A stretch of 64,000 nucleotides of DNA. It comes from an uncultured Lachnospiraceae bacterium (GTDB lineage: Bacteria > Bacillota > Clostridia > Lachnospirales > Lachnospiraceae). The notes under the pieces were generated by a model, which was not told the DNA's origin, ran no database searches, and saw nothing but the letters and a program-made list of their open reading frames with translations. The stretch lies in the NCBI GenBank assembly GCA_958428365.1, contig CAUAFT010000001.1, positions 208,875 through 272,874 on the forward strand. Direction: 5' to 3'. A program made the translations under genes and the position numbers. How positions within the stretch are numbered: the stretch's first letter is position 1; each line of letters opens with the position of its first letter. Positions 53,462 through 62,431 of the stretch are shown piece after piece.

Positions 53462-54313
53462 CTATAAATGATTCCCCAATAGCTCGTTTACTTCCCGAAT
53501 TCTTCTCTCATACACAGCAGGAACCTGTCCTTCCAGTGCCAAATCCAAATATTGCTCTGACTTTTCTCTATCTCCGTGCAGTGCTTCATATTTTGCTAAA
53601 GAAAGCTGCAAACTAAGTTCTGTCAATCGGTTGGGTTCCTGCGCAAGCTGTTCTTCTACATATATTCTATCCTCTTCATCCCACTCGACAAAAGGCTTCC
53701 AATTCAGTTGTAAATTTTGTATCATCTTCGCACTAAGATTATAATAGACCGTTCCTTCCTTACAAGTTTTGTGCTCTTGATAAAGCTGATTCATCGCTTG
53801 TCTATAGCCTTCTTCCTCTCTGAGATAACAATAAATCAACCCTTCTATATTATATTTTTTTATATACCGGAAATTCTTCGGTGATTTAAACTCCACTTCC
53901 CGCAAATATGTAAGCGCCTCTTCCATATCTCCGTCATAATAGTTTGCAACCGCACACTCTAAAGAAAATGTAGCATGTCCTCTCCCTCTTGTATCTTTTT
54001 TATCCAAACTTCTCATAATCTCCAGATACTTGCACGGCTCACAATCCGTTGTAAGAATCTCTGACAATTCCCCACAACGTATACCGCTTTTCACCTGAAA
54101 GGAGAAGTGAGCAATAAATGCAGCCACGATAATAAAAAGATAAATAATTTCTCTGACTCCGGTACTGATGTTACTAAACAGGCAGATATAGATAATAGCA
54201 ATCATTTCCAGCATATAAAACAACATTTGCCGTATCTTTGCCTTGTTTAACGCTTTCAAATACTCACTCAAAATCTCTTCTGCGGTTTGATTCTTATACT
54301 TTGATTCTTTCAT
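53462..54313 (-). CDS. Membrane protein with TPR-like C-terminal region, unknown
   Basis: 283 residues. A charged N-terminus (YKNQTAEEILSEYLKALNKAK), two hydrophobic segments around residues 30-75, then a soluble helical region (about 85-283) with regularly spaced helices resembling tetratricopeptide repeats (CAVANYYDGDMEEALTYLRE, AKYEALHGDREKSEQYLDLAL). I do not recognise a family. It is AT-richer than its neighbours and separates rpmF from plsX. Confidence 0.7.
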   Translation of the reverse strand: MKESKYKNQTAEEILSEYLKALNKAKIRQMLFYMLEMIAIIYICLFSNISTGVREIIYLFIIVAAFIAHFSFQVKSGIRCGELSEILTTDCEPCKYLEIMRSLDKKDTRGRGHATFSLECAVANYYDGDMEEALTYLREVEFKSPKNFRYIKKYNIEGLIYCYLREEEGYRQAMNQLYQEHKTCKEGTVYYNLSAKMIQNLQLNWKPFVEWDEEDRIYVEEQLAQEPNRLTELSLQLSLAKYEALHGDREKSEQYLDLALEGQVPAVYERRIREVNELLGNHL

Positions 54314-54378
54314 ATCCCTTCCCTCTCTCTACTCTGATAGTTTCTCTGTCGGTGTCTGAATTCTCCTCACTCTTTAAC

Positions 54379-54410
54379 GAAAAAAAGGAGTGTTTTTTCA
54401 AACACTCCTT
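54379..54410 (-). terminator. Terminator downstream of rpmF
   Basis: On the minus strand AAGGAGTGTTT-GAAA-AAACACTCCTT is followed by TTTTTTCG. It is a strong 11-bp stem that begins about 10 nt after the rpmF stop. Confidence 0.9.
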
Positions 54411-54419
54411 AGCTGCTGA

Positions 54420-54599
54420 TTAATCCTGAGCAACAATCTCTCTCTTGTTGTATGAGCCACAGCTTTTGCACACTCTATGAGGCATCATTAACTCTCCACA
54501 TTTGCTGCATTTTACTAATGTTGGAGCAGTCATTTTCCAGTTAGCTCTTCTTTTATCTCTTCTACCTTTAGAGGATTTGTTTTTTGGACAAATTGACAT
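54420..54599 (-). CDS. rpmF: 50S ribosomal protein L32
   Basis: 59 residues starting MSICPKNKSSKGRRDKRRANW, with the zinc ribbon CSKC...CKSC (residues about 31-48). The start is set by AAGGAGG 9 nt upstream; a longer frame is an extension into the preceding gene. It follows the DUF177 gene by 4 nt, the usual yceD-rpmF pairing. Confidence 0.97.
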   Translation of the reverse strand: MSICPKNKSSKGRRDKRRANWKMTAPTLVKCSKCGELMMPHRVCKSCGSYNKREIVAQD

Positions 54600-54603
54600 T
54601 CGG

Positions 54604-55128
54604 TTACACCTCCTTAAATTTGTTAAACACATCTTGGATAACTGCCATTCTTGGATCCAGTTCTGTCTTTTCACAATCACAGGTTCCATGATTCAGATTC
54701 TTTCCGCATTTCCTGCAAATACCTGCGCAGTCTTCTCTGCATAAGATCTTCATGGGCCAGTTAACCAAAACTTCATCATATATGATTCTATCTAAATCAA
54801 GATGAAATCCAAGCATGTAGTCCTTTGCTTCCATCTTCTCCTCATCCGCTTCTTCCTGTAACGGAATCTCCCGGTCAAGATTCAAATGGAATGTCGTCGG
54901 AACTTCTTCCAGACAACGGTCACAAGGAATTGCAATGGTCAGATCCATATCTCCGCGGATAAGCAGACGCTTATTGTCCTCGTTTTTGATATGAAGCTCC
55001 ACATCCTCATCCTTTTCCGTAATAGGAAAATTACCCAGTTTCGAGTCGAAAGACACTAAGTCTATAGGAACTCTCTTTGCGATCTCCCTGTTTTCAAAGG
55101 CTATAATGTCCGTTAAATCAACTTTCAT
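54604..55128 (-). CDS. DUF177/YceD-family protein
   Basis: 174 residues. Members have a split N-terminal domain and a cysteine-containing segment, here CREDCAGICRKCGKN plus CDC, followed by DPRMAVIQDVF. YceD is linked to 23S rRNA accumulation in plants and bacteria, and the gene almost always precedes rpmF. It is driven by a consensus promoter. Confidence 0.92.
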   Translation of the reverse strand: MKVDLTDIIAFENREIAKRVPIDLVSFDSKLGNFPITEKDEDVELHIKNEDNKRLLIRGDMDLTIAIPCDRCLEEVPTTFHLNLDREIPLQEEADEEKMEAKDYMLGFHLDLDRIIYDEVLVNWPMKILCREDCAGICRKCGKNLNHGTCDCEKTELDPRMAVIQDVFNKFKEV

Positions 55129-55154
55129 CCTTCTCTCCTATTCACACCTAAACA

Positions 55155-55183
55155 ATTATACATATCCGTCTTATATTTGTCAA
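55155..55183 (-). promoter_or_regulatory. yceD-rpmF promoter, TTGACA-17-TATAAT
   Basis: An exact consensus sigma-A promoter on the minus strand (-35 at 55178-55183, -10 at 55155-55160, 17 nt spacing), 27 nt upstream of the DUF177 gene start. Confidence 0.9.
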
Positions 55184-55254
55184 GAAATTTTCTTTCATTT
55201 TTCAACTGCTTTTCCGCCGGTTTTCCATTCCGGGATTCGCCCACAGGCAGAGGC

Positions 55255-56451
55255 TCAGGCGTTCTGAACCAGTGCTGAGGTCTCCCTTGCAATGGCAAGC
55301 TCCTCGTTGGTGGGAACCATCAGGACTTTTACTCTGGAATCTTCCGCGGAAATCACCAGATCCACGCCCCGTTTTTTATTGGCCTCTTCATCCAGTTTCA
55401 CGCCGAGATATCCCAGATAATTGCAGATTTTTTCACGGATCATGCCGGAATTTTCTCCCAGCCCGGCCGTGAAGCAGATCGCATCCACGCCGTTCATTGC
55501 CGCCGTATAGGAACCGATGTATTTTGCCACACGGTAGCAGAACATCTCCTGTGCCAGATCCGCTCTCGCATCCCCGGCGTCTGCCGCCGCCTCCACGTCT
55601 CTGAAATCACTGGAAACGCCGGAAACGCCGTAGACTCCCGACTCTTTATTTAATACCGTCATAACCTGAGAGATGTCCAGGTTCTCCTTTTGTGCAATAA
55701 ACTCCAAAACAGACGGATCCACGTCCCCGGAACGGGTTCCCATCACAAGTCCCTCTAACGGAGATAGACCCATGGAGGTGTCTACGGATCTTCCGTTCTT
55801 CACGGCACAGACAGAGGCTCCGTTTCCAAGGTGGCAGACAATGGTCTTTAAGGAGTCATATGGTTTTTCCAGAATCTCCGCCGCACGCTTTGACACATAG
55901 CTGTGGCTGGTACCGTGGAAGCCGTATTTGCGGACCTTATACTGTTCATAGTATTTGTAAGGAATGGCATACATATACGCCTCCTTCGGCATCGTCTGAT
56001 GGAATGCCGTATCGAACACGGCTGCCATGGGTACGCCCGGCATCAGTTTCTGACATGCGCGGATTCCGATCAGGTTCGCCGGATTGTGCAGCGGAGCCAA
56101 ATCGCTGACACTCTCTACCGCTTTTATGACCTCGTCATCTATCAGGGTGGACTTGGTAAATGCCTCTCCGCCGTGTACGACACGATGTCCCACTGCTCCG
56201 ATCTCTTCTAAGGATCCAATCGCTCCGGTCTTTGGATTGACCAATGCCTCCAGTACCATTTTTACCGCTTCTGTGTGGGTCGGCATTGCGGCTTCCGTAA
56301 TTTCTTTTTCACCTTCTGCTGCCTGATATACCAGTCTCCCATCAATTCCGATCCTCTCGCAGAGTCCTTTAGCAAGAACCTGTTCAGATTCGGAATTGAT
56401 GAGCTGGAATTTTAAAGAACTGCTGCCGCAGTTAATGACTAAGATGTTCAT
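55255..56451 (-). CDS. ackA: Acetate kinase
   Basis: Interconverts acetyl phosphate and acetate with ADP/ATP, the energy-yielding end of acetate fermentation. It starts MNILVINCGSSSLKFQLI, with GHRVVHGGE, VFDTAFHQTMP and the ASKHA-fold phosphate motif VCHLGNGAS. Length is 398 aa. The usual partner pta is not adjacent in this window. Divergent from tmcAL. Confidence 0.98.
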   Translation of the reverse strand: MNILVINCGSSSLKFQLINSESEQVLAKGLCERIGIDGRLVYQAAEGEKEITEAAMPTHTEAVKMVLEALVNPKTGAIGSLEEIGAVGHRVVHGGEAFTKSTLIDDEVIKAVESVSDLAPLHNPANLIGIRACQKLMPGVPMAAVFDTAFHQTMPKEAYMYAIPYKYYEQYKVRKYGFHGTSHSYVSKRAAEILEKPYDSLKTIVCHLGNGASVCAVKNGRSVDTSMGLSPLEGLVMGTRSGDVDPSVLEFIAQKENLDISQVMTVLNKESGVYGVSGVSSDFRDVEAAADAGDARADLAQEMFCYRVAKYIGSYTAAMNGVDAICFTAGLGENSGMIREKICNYLGYLGVKLDEEANKKRGVDLVISAEDSRVKVLMVPTNEELAIARETSALVQNA

Positions 56452-56606
56452 TTTTATATTTCCTTCCTTTTCTTTTTCTGCCTATTTTCTCATTTCTCCC
56501 CTATAGCTTTCTCTTTTCGAGCAGGCAATATATCCATTATAAGCCTGATTCTTTTTTTATACAAGATGCTCCGTCAAAAGATTTCTCCCTTTTACCGGAT
56601 TGTTTC

Positions 56607-56635
56607 TTGCCCGCGAAAAAAGGGCATGCTATACT
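56607..56635 (+). promoter_or_regulatory. tmcAL promoter, TTGCCC-17-TATACT
   Basis: -35 TTGCCC (56607-56612) and -10 TATACT (56630-56635) with 17 nt spacing, 40 nt before the tmcAL start; AGGAAAGG precedes the ATG. Confidence 0.6.
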
Positions 56636-56675
56636 GAGACAAACGTAAGACCATCTCTCAGGAAAGGATCTATCT

Positions 56676-57944
56676 ATGAACGTAACGAGCATCATTGCAG
56701 AATACAATCCGTTTCACAACGGACATCTCTATCAGCTGGATACGGCGCGAAAGGAGACAGGCGCCGACTATCTGATCGTGGTTATGAGCGGAGACTTCGT
56801 ACAGAGGGGCGCTCCGGCTCTCATTGACAAATACACCAGAGCTAAAATGGCTCTTTCCTGCGGCGCCGATCTTGTATTAGAGCTTCCTGTGCTCTGGGCC
56901 ACCGCCAGCGCTGAATATTTTGCTTCCGCCGGAGTGGCTCTGCTGGATCAACTGGGCATCGTGGATCATCTCTGCTTTGGATGCGAGACCGCAGATAAAA
57001 CCTCCTTTTTGACTCTGGCACATTTTTTATCGGAGGAGCCCCCGGAATATCAGGCTGCCCTGAACCAGTTCCTGAAAGAGGGAAACAGTTATCCGAAGGC
57101 AAGAGAGCAGGCTGTTTTATCTGCGCTGGCAGAAAAATCTCACCCGGTATCCTCCAACGCTTCCGCTTCTCTGTCGGCGCTCCTTGGCTCGCCCAACAAT
57201 ATTCTGGGGCTGGAATACTGCAAGGCGCTCCATAAGCGAAACAGTTCTATTGATCCCTTTCCCGTTCTGCGTATCGGAAAGGGGTACCATGAGGACGCGA
57301 TGGATTCGGCGCTGGTCTCCGCCACGGGGATCCGCTCTTATCTGAATGCTTCCATGGATTTTTACAGCGACTTATCCGCTTTAAGAGCATGGATGCCAAA
57401 AGCGGCTTATGAGATCCTGGAATACGCCCTGAAAACACAACCCCTTTTATTTGAGGAGGATTTTTCCGGCATGCTTGGTTATAAACTGCTGCTTGCAGAT
57501 TCTTTTGAAGATTATGGAGACAGCTCCCTGGATCTGTCCAACCGCATCTGTCATCTGCGAAAAGATTACCGCTCTGTTCCTGAATTTTTAGAACATCTAA
57601 AGACAAAAGAAGTAACCTATACCAGATTATCGCGATTACTGATACACATCCTTTTGGATATAAAAGAAAAAGATTACGGCATTTACCGTAATCTCGACTA
57701 TACTCCTTATGGAAGGATCTTAGGATTTCGTGAAGATGCCGCGCCTCTTTTGAGATCCCTGAAGGCAAATAGTTCGATTCCTCTGCTGACCGGATTATCG
57801 GATAAAAAGAATCTGCTTACTGAGGACGCCGCCGCTTTGTTAAAAAAAGACGTCTTTGCTTCCGAGGTCTATCGGCTGGAAGCCGTACAAAAGAGCGGGT
57901 TCTCAATTCCAAATGAATATCAGAGAAAATTTTTAAAACTATAA
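56676..57944 (+). CDS. tmcAL: tRNA(Met) cytidine acetate ligase
   Basis: TmcAL activates acetate with ATP and acetylates the wobble C34 of elongator tRNA(Met) in organisms lacking TmcA. The nucleotidyltransferase motif PFHNGH (His14, His17) is followed by MSGDFVQRG and a cluster of tRNA-binding residues (DKYTRAKMAL). Length is 422 aa, typical of YlbM. The neighbour ackA also handles acetate and ATP, though this is not a known functional pairing. Confidence 0.92.
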   Translation: MNVTSIIAEYNPFHNGHLYQLDTARKETGADYLIVVMSGDFVQRGAPALIDKYTRAKMALSCGADLVLELPVLWATASAEYFASAGVALLDQLGIVDHLCFGCETADKTSFLTLAHFLSEEPPEYQAALNQFLKEGNSYPKAREQAVLSALAEKSHPVSSNASASLSALLGSPNNILGLEYCKALHKRNSSIDPFPVLRIGKGYHEDAMDSALVSATGIRSYLNASMDFYSDLSALRAWMPKAAYEILEYALKTQPLLFEEDFSGMLGYKLLLADSFEDYGDSSLDLSNRICHLRKDYRSVPEFLEHLKTKEVTYTRLSRLLIHILLDIKEKDYGIYRNLDYTPYGRILGFREDAAPLLRSLKANSSIPLLTGLSDKKNLLTEDAAALLKKDVFASEVYRLEAVQKSGFSIPNEYQRKFLKL

Positions 57945-57957
57945 GTTCACACCTTTT

Positions 57958-59055
57958 TTACTTGTGCTGCCCAATAATCGTGCCTCCGCCGGCAACATAC
58001 TCTCCGTCATAAAATACCAGAGCCTGCCCCGGTGTGACAGCTCTCTGAGGTTCATCAAAGACACAGCGGATCTTATCGCGCTCCACCTGCTCTATGGTAC
58101 AGTCCGCCCCCTTATGAGCATAGCGGATCTTTCCACGGAATCGGTTCTTTTCATTTAAGTCCGGCACTGCCATAAAATTCACCTGATCCGCATAGAGTTC
58201 CCTGGTAAATAGATCTTCGTTCTCACCAATTACCACCTCGTTGCTTTCCGGTCTGATCTCCGTCACAAAAACAGGTCGTCCCATAGACAGATTCAGTCCT
58301 TTCCGCTGTCCAATGGTATAATTCGTAATACCTTTATGGGTTCCGATGACAGTTCCATCCTGCAAAACAAAATTTCCTTCCTGCAGCGCCCTCTGCTCTG
58401 CTCCGGTCTCCCGTCTGATAAATCCCGCATAGTCCCCATCCGGCACAAAACAGATATCCTGACTGTCCGGTTTTTTTGCAATTCTAAGACTGATCTTTTC
58501 TGCAATCTCCCGAATCTCATCCTTGGTATATTCCCCCACCGGCATCAGAGTGTGGGCAAGCTGTTCCTGAGTCAGGTTGTAGAGGGCATAGGTCTGATCC
58601 TTTGCCGCCGTAACGGAGTTTCGAATGGCATATCTCCCATTGGCAAGCTGTTCAACACGGGCATAATGTCCTGTGGCAATGTAATCCGCCCCGATCTCAA
58701 GCCCCCGTCTCAACAATGCCTCCCACTTCACATAGCGGTTGCAGGCAATGCAGGGATTCGGCGTTCTGCCATGTAAGTACTCCCCGATAAAATAATTCAT
58801 AACCTGCTCTTTGAATTCTTTTCGAAAATTCATGACATAATAGGGAATGCCAAGCTCCCCTGCCACGCGTCTTGCATCTTCCACGGCGCTCAACCCGCAG
58901 CAGCCTCCGTTTTCTTCCTGGATGAAATCCTCTTCCTCCTGCCAGATCTGCATGGTCACTCCTATCACATCGTATCCCTGCTCTTTTAACAAATATGCCG
59001 CCACGGAGGAATCCACTCCCCCCGACATACCGACGATTACTTTTTTTCGATTCAT
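57958..59055 (-). CDS. mnmA: tRNA-specific 2-thiouridylase MnmA
   Basis: Thiolates position 2 of wobble uridine 34 in tRNA(Lys, Glu, Gln). PP-loop SGGVDSS at residues 11-17 and the catalytic cysteines Cys102 (NPCIACNRYVKW) and Cys202 (SQDICFVPDGDY), which form the transient disulfide. Length is 365 aa. Lies downstream of nifS and iscU, its likely sulfur suppliers. Confidence 0.97.
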   Translation of the reverse strand: MNRKKVIVGMSGGVDSSVAAYLLKEQGYDVIGVTMQIWQEEEDFIQEENGGCCGLSAVEDARRVAGELGIPYYVMNFRKEFKEQVMNYFIGEYLHGRTPNPCIACNRYVKWEALLRRGLEIGADYIATGHYARVEQLANGRYAIRNSVTAAKDQTYALYNLTQEQLAHTLMPVGEYTKDEIREIAEKISLRIAKKPDSQDICFVPDGDYAGFIRRETGAEQRALQEGNFVLQDGTVIGTHKGITNYTIGQRKGLNLSMGRPVFVTEIRPESNEVVIGENEDLFTRELYADQVNFMAVPDLNEKNRFRGKIRYAHKGADCTIEQVERDKIRCVFDEPQRAVTPGQALVFYDGEYVAGGGTIIGQHK

Positions 59056-59152
59056 ATTCTCCTCTGTCTTCCAACCATATCCGAATACCGGAATCCCACA
59101 AATGATGGTAAGAAGCTCCCTCGCTCTTCCAACTCTGCCCGGCAGGGAGGAT

Positions 59153-59590
59153 CTAATAGACCTCTTCCACCTCTTCCTCGGAGATATCCGATTTCGGCTG
59201 TTCTAAGCCCTGTATTACAATACTGTTTTTTTCTGCATAATCCCAGAGGGCAGCGTGGATCGCTTCCTCTGCTAACAGAGAACAGTGTACCTTGACAGGC
59301 GGCAATCCGTCAAGTGCTTCCATCACTGCTTTGTTGGTCACCTGCAATGCTTCCTCCACGGTCTTTCCCTTCACCAACTCTGTTGCCATACTGCTGGTGG
59401 CAACTGCCGCGCCGCAGCCGAAGGTCTTGAACTTACAATCTCTGATGATACCGTCGTCGTCGATATCCAGAAAAATTCTCATAATATCGCCGCATTTTGC
59501 ATTTCCAACTGTTCCTACTCCACTGGCATCTTCAATCTCTCCCACATTTCTTGGATTCTGAAAATGATCCATCACTTTCTCACTGTACAT
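59153..59590 (-). CDS. iscU: Iron-sulfur cluster scaffold, IscU/NifU N-terminal type
   Basis: 145 residues. The three cluster-ligand cysteines are present (about residues 33, 59 and 103, in AKCGDIMRI, FGCGAA and VHCSLL). An Asp follows the first Cys, as in stable scaffolds, and His precedes the third. The ATG at 59590 has AGGAGG 9 nt upstream; a GTG one codon earlier is less likely. It lies between nifS and mnmA, so its cluster or sulfur may serve thiolation as well as general Fe-S assembly. Confidence 0.94.
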   Translation of the reverse strand: MYSEKVMDHFQNPRNVGEIEDASGVGTVGNAKCGDIMRIFLDIDDDGIIRDCKFKTFGCGAAVATSSMATELVKGKTVEEALQVTNKAVMEALDGLPPVKVHCSLLAEEAIHAALWDYAEKNSIVIQGLEQPKSDISEEEVEEVY

Positions 59591-59653
59591 CACAATATCC
59601 TCCTACTACTGATTTTTATTTATGCAACTTGATAACGCTTCGTTTTTTCTCCT

Positions 59654-60832
59654 TTAAGAAGCTCTACTCTTTTTCTTAAAGTCCTCATATAACGGAGACA
59701 TATCCCTCAGCTTTTCCACAATCTCTTTGATCGCTTCAACGGTCGTCTCGATCTCTTCTTTGGTCGTCTCCTTTCCCAATGTCAGACGCAGGGAACCGTG
59801 GGCGATCTCATGGGGCAGTCCGATGGCAAGAAGCACATGAGACGGATCCAGAGAGCCGGAAGTACAGGCGGAACCGGAGGAAGCGCAGATGCCCTTCATA
59901 TCCAGCATGATCAGAAGGGATTCTCCCTCGATAAACTGGAAACAGAAGCTGACGTTATTGGGAAGCCGTTTCTCCCTTGGACCGTTCAGTCTGGAATAAG
60001 GGACCTCTTTTAACACTCTCTCGATCAGATAATCCCGCAGTTCGGTTTCCCGCCTTTTCCTCTCCTCCATAGTAGCTGCGGCAAGTTCCACAGCTTTTCC
60101 AAGTCCCACGATTCCCGGAATATTCTCTGTTCCGGCGCGGCGTTTGCGCTCCTGTGCTCCTCCGTGGATAAAGGAACCCATTTTTATTCCCTTTCGAATA
60201 TACAAAAAACCGATCCCCTTCGGTCCATTGAGCTTATGTCCGCTGGCGCTGAGCATATCAATATGCAGCTCATCCACATCAATTGGAATCTGCCCAAATG
60301 CCTGTACTGCGTCCGTGTGGAAGAGTACCCCATGTTCTCTTGCGATCTCCCCGATCCTCTCCACCGGTTCAATGGTTCCAATCTCATTGTTGGCAAACAT
60401 AATGGAGATCAATATGGTATCCGGTCGGATAGCTTTTTCCAACTGCTCTGGATCGATAAAGCCCCTCTCATCCACATCCAGATAAGTGACCTCATACCCC
60501 TCCTTTTCCAAATACTGGCAGGTGTGTAAGACAGCATGATGCTCGATCTTACTGGTAATGATATGCTTTCCTTTCTCCCGGTACGCCTCCGCCACCGCTT
60601 TCAACGCCCAGTTATCGCTCTCAGAGCCTCCGGCTGTAAAGTAAATTTCCTCCGGCTTGGCATTCAGCACTTCTGCAATGCCCTCTCTGACCTTGGTAAT
60701 GGCAAGTTTGCTTTTGGAGCCAAACTCATATACACTGGAAGCATTTCCATAATTTTCGGTAAAATATGGGAGCATCTCTTTTACCACTTCTTCATCCGTT
60801 TTCGTTGTTGCAGCATTATCTAAATAAATCAT
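59654..60832 (-). CDS. Cysteine desulfurase (NifS/IscS family, IscU- and MnmA-linked)
   Basis: 392 residues. It starts MIYLDNAATTKTDEEVV; the PLP lysine is in SASGHKLNGPKG and the catalytic Cys in CASSGSACTSG. It heads the nifS-iscU-mnmA operon. It is clearly paralogous to the ThiI-linked desulfurase at 15.9-17.0 kb, with which it shares only the family motifs. No IscR-type regulator gene is adjacent. Confidence 0.95.
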   Translation of the reverse strand: MIYLDNAATTKTDEEVVKEMLPYFTENYGNASSVYEFGSKSKLAITKVREGIAEVLNAKPEEIYFTAGGSESDNWALKAVAEAYREKGKHIITSKIEHHAVLHTCQYLEKEGYEVTYLDVDERGFIDPEQLEKAIRPDTILISIMFANNEIGTIEPVERIGEIAREHGVLFHTDAVQAFGQIPIDVDELHIDMLSASGHKLNGPKGIGFLYIRKGIKMGSFIHGGAQERKRRAGTENIPGIVGLGKAVELAAATMEERKRRETELRDYLIERVLKEVPYSRLNGPREKRLPNNVSFCFQFIEGESLLIMLDMKGICASSGSACTSGSLDPSHVLLAIGLPHEIAHGSLRLTLGKETTKEEIETTVEAIKEIVEKLRDMSPLYEDFKKKSRAS

Positions 60833-60871
60833 CTCTTTATCTCCTACTTTTCCTATATGTTTTATATGTAT

Positions 60872-60900
60872 ATATTATAACAGGTTTTCCGTTCTGTCAA
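60872..60900 (-). promoter_or_regulatory. nifS-iscU-mnmA promoter, TTGACA-17-TAATAT
   Basis: Minus-strand TTGACA (60895-60900) and TAATAT (60872-60877) with 17 nt spacing; an overlapping TATAAT at 60874-60879 would give 15 nt. An AGTAGGAGAT-type ribosome site follows. No IscR-type site was recognised. Confidence 0.75.
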
Positions 60901-60948
60901 TAGGACAGCTTGCATATATTAGATTAAATGTTTTTCCGGGAGTCTTAT

Positions 60949-62268
60949 ATGAATCTTTCCCGTCAAATCAAATCTTATATCAAAAATCCTCTGGTCTTTG
61001 GCACTCTTCTGCTGACCGCCTCCGGCGCCCTGAGCAGGATTATAGGTTTCTTCTATAGAATATTCCTTTCCCACACAATTGGTGCCGAGGGAATTGGAAT
61101 CTATCAATTGATCTTTCCGATCTATGCCCTTTGCTTTTCCCTTGTGTCAGCCGGAATCCAGACCTCTGTGTCCAAATTCGTTGCGGAAGCCTCAGTAAAA
61201 AAAGAGGATCTGACAGAGAAATGTTATCTGCTCGCAGGTATCATCCTATCTCTTAGCCTTTCCTTTTTATGCGCTTTCTATTTACATCGGGAAGCTGATT
61301 TTTTAGCCAATCAAGTAGTACACGAATATCGAACCGCTCCTCTTCTACGGATTTTAGCCTATGCAATTCCCTGCGGTTCTATCCATTCCTGTATCAGCGG
61401 TTACTATTACGGTATGAAAAAGGCAACGATCCCGTCTCTGTCCCAGCTTTTGGAGCAGATCGTCCGGGTCTTAAGCGTCTATCTCATTTACCGGATCCAG
61501 GTTCAGGAAAAGATCCCCATTACGCCATCCATTGCTGTCTGGGGAATTGTCTGCGGAGAGATTTCCTCCGCTCTCTTTTCCATGGCTGCCGTTCGTTTTT
61601 GCAAATGCAGTCTTTCTTCCATAAAAAAAGCTCTCCCACGAGTGGGAAAGCTTGCGGTTCCTCTGACAGGCAACCGGGTGATCTTAAATATTTTTACAAG
61701 TATGGAAGCGATCTTAATTCCCTTAAAACTCAAAGAATCGGGACTGGATACCTCCGCTGCCCTGAGCACTTTCGGAGTTCTCACCGGAATGGCGCTTCCA
61801 TTGATCATGTTCCCCACCTCCATTACCAACTCCATTGCCGTCATGCTGCTTCCTGCAGTTTCGGAAGCGTCTGCCGCAGGGAACCGGGAAAAGATCAAAA
61901 AGGCCGTCTCCAAATCCATCACTTACTGTATGCTGTTCGGCTTCGCCTGTACCGCCTTTTTCTTTTTTGGGGGAAAACCTCTGGGCAATCTACTGTTCAA
62001 AAATGCTATGAGCGGTATCTTTATCATGACCCTCAGCTTCATCTGCCCCTTTATGTATCTGACCTCCACCCTGGCTGCCATCCTGAACGGGCTGGGCAAG
62101 ACTCTGCATACCTTCTTCCATAATCTGACCAGTATCTGTATCCGTCTGCTCTTCGCCCTCTTTGCCATTCCGGCTTTTGGAATCAAGGGATATCTGTGGG
62201 GACTGCTGGCAAGTCAGATGGTACTGTCCATCTGCCTGACATTTTCATTGAGAGAATATGTGAAATGA
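60949..62268 (+). CDS. SpoVB/MurJ-like polysaccharide or lipid flippase
   Basis: 439 residues, about 12-14 hydrophobic segments. It starts MNLSRQIKSYIKNPLVFGTLLLTA with the MOP-superfamily pattern SRIIGFFYRIFLSHTIGAEGIGIYQLIFPIY. SpoVB-family proteins flip lipid-linked peptidoglycan or other precursors and act in spore cortex formation. It is not in a sporulation operon here. Start 60949 chosen for GGGAG 6 nt upstream. A bidirectional terminator separates it from the FN3 gene. Confidence 0.88.
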   Translation: MNLSRQIKSYIKNPLVFGTLLLTASGALSRIIGFFYRIFLSHTIGAEGIGIYQLIFPIYALCFSLVSAGIQTSVSKFVAEASVKKEDLTEKCYLLAGIILSLSLSFLCAFYLHREADFLANQVVHEYRTAPLLRILAYAIPCGSIHSCISGYYYGMKKATIPSLSQLLEQIVRVLSVYLIYRIQVQEKIPITPSIAVWGIVCGEISSALFSMAAVRFCKCSLSSIKKALPRVGKLAVPLTGNRVILNIFTSMEAILIPLKLKESGLDTSAALSTFGVLTGMALPLIMFPTSITNSIAVMLLPAVSEASAAGNREKIKKAVSKSITYCMLFGFACTAFFFFGGKPLGNLLFKNAMSGIFIMTLSFICPFMYLTSTLAAILNGLGKTLHTFFHNLTSICIRLLFALFAIPAFGIKGYLWGLLASQMVLSICLTFSLREYVK

Positions 62269-62355
62269 TAATTTCCGAATGCTGCAGCTCTGATTATAGG
62301 AAAGTCATTCCTTTCATAAGTTCATACAACAGGGTCTTTCTCACGATAAAATAAA

Positions 62356-62397
62356 CAGACTGCGAATGGAACATCTAAACGCTCTATTCGCAGTCTG
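62356..62397. terminator. Bidirectional terminator between the flippase and FN3 genes
   Basis: CAGACTGCGAAT pairs with ATTCGCAGTCTG (12-bp perfect stem, 18-nt loop), with T-rich sequence on both outer flanks. Confidence 0.85.
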
Positions 62398-62431
62398 AAT
62401 CTTTTGCTCTTCTTCTGAATCTTCTGATCTT

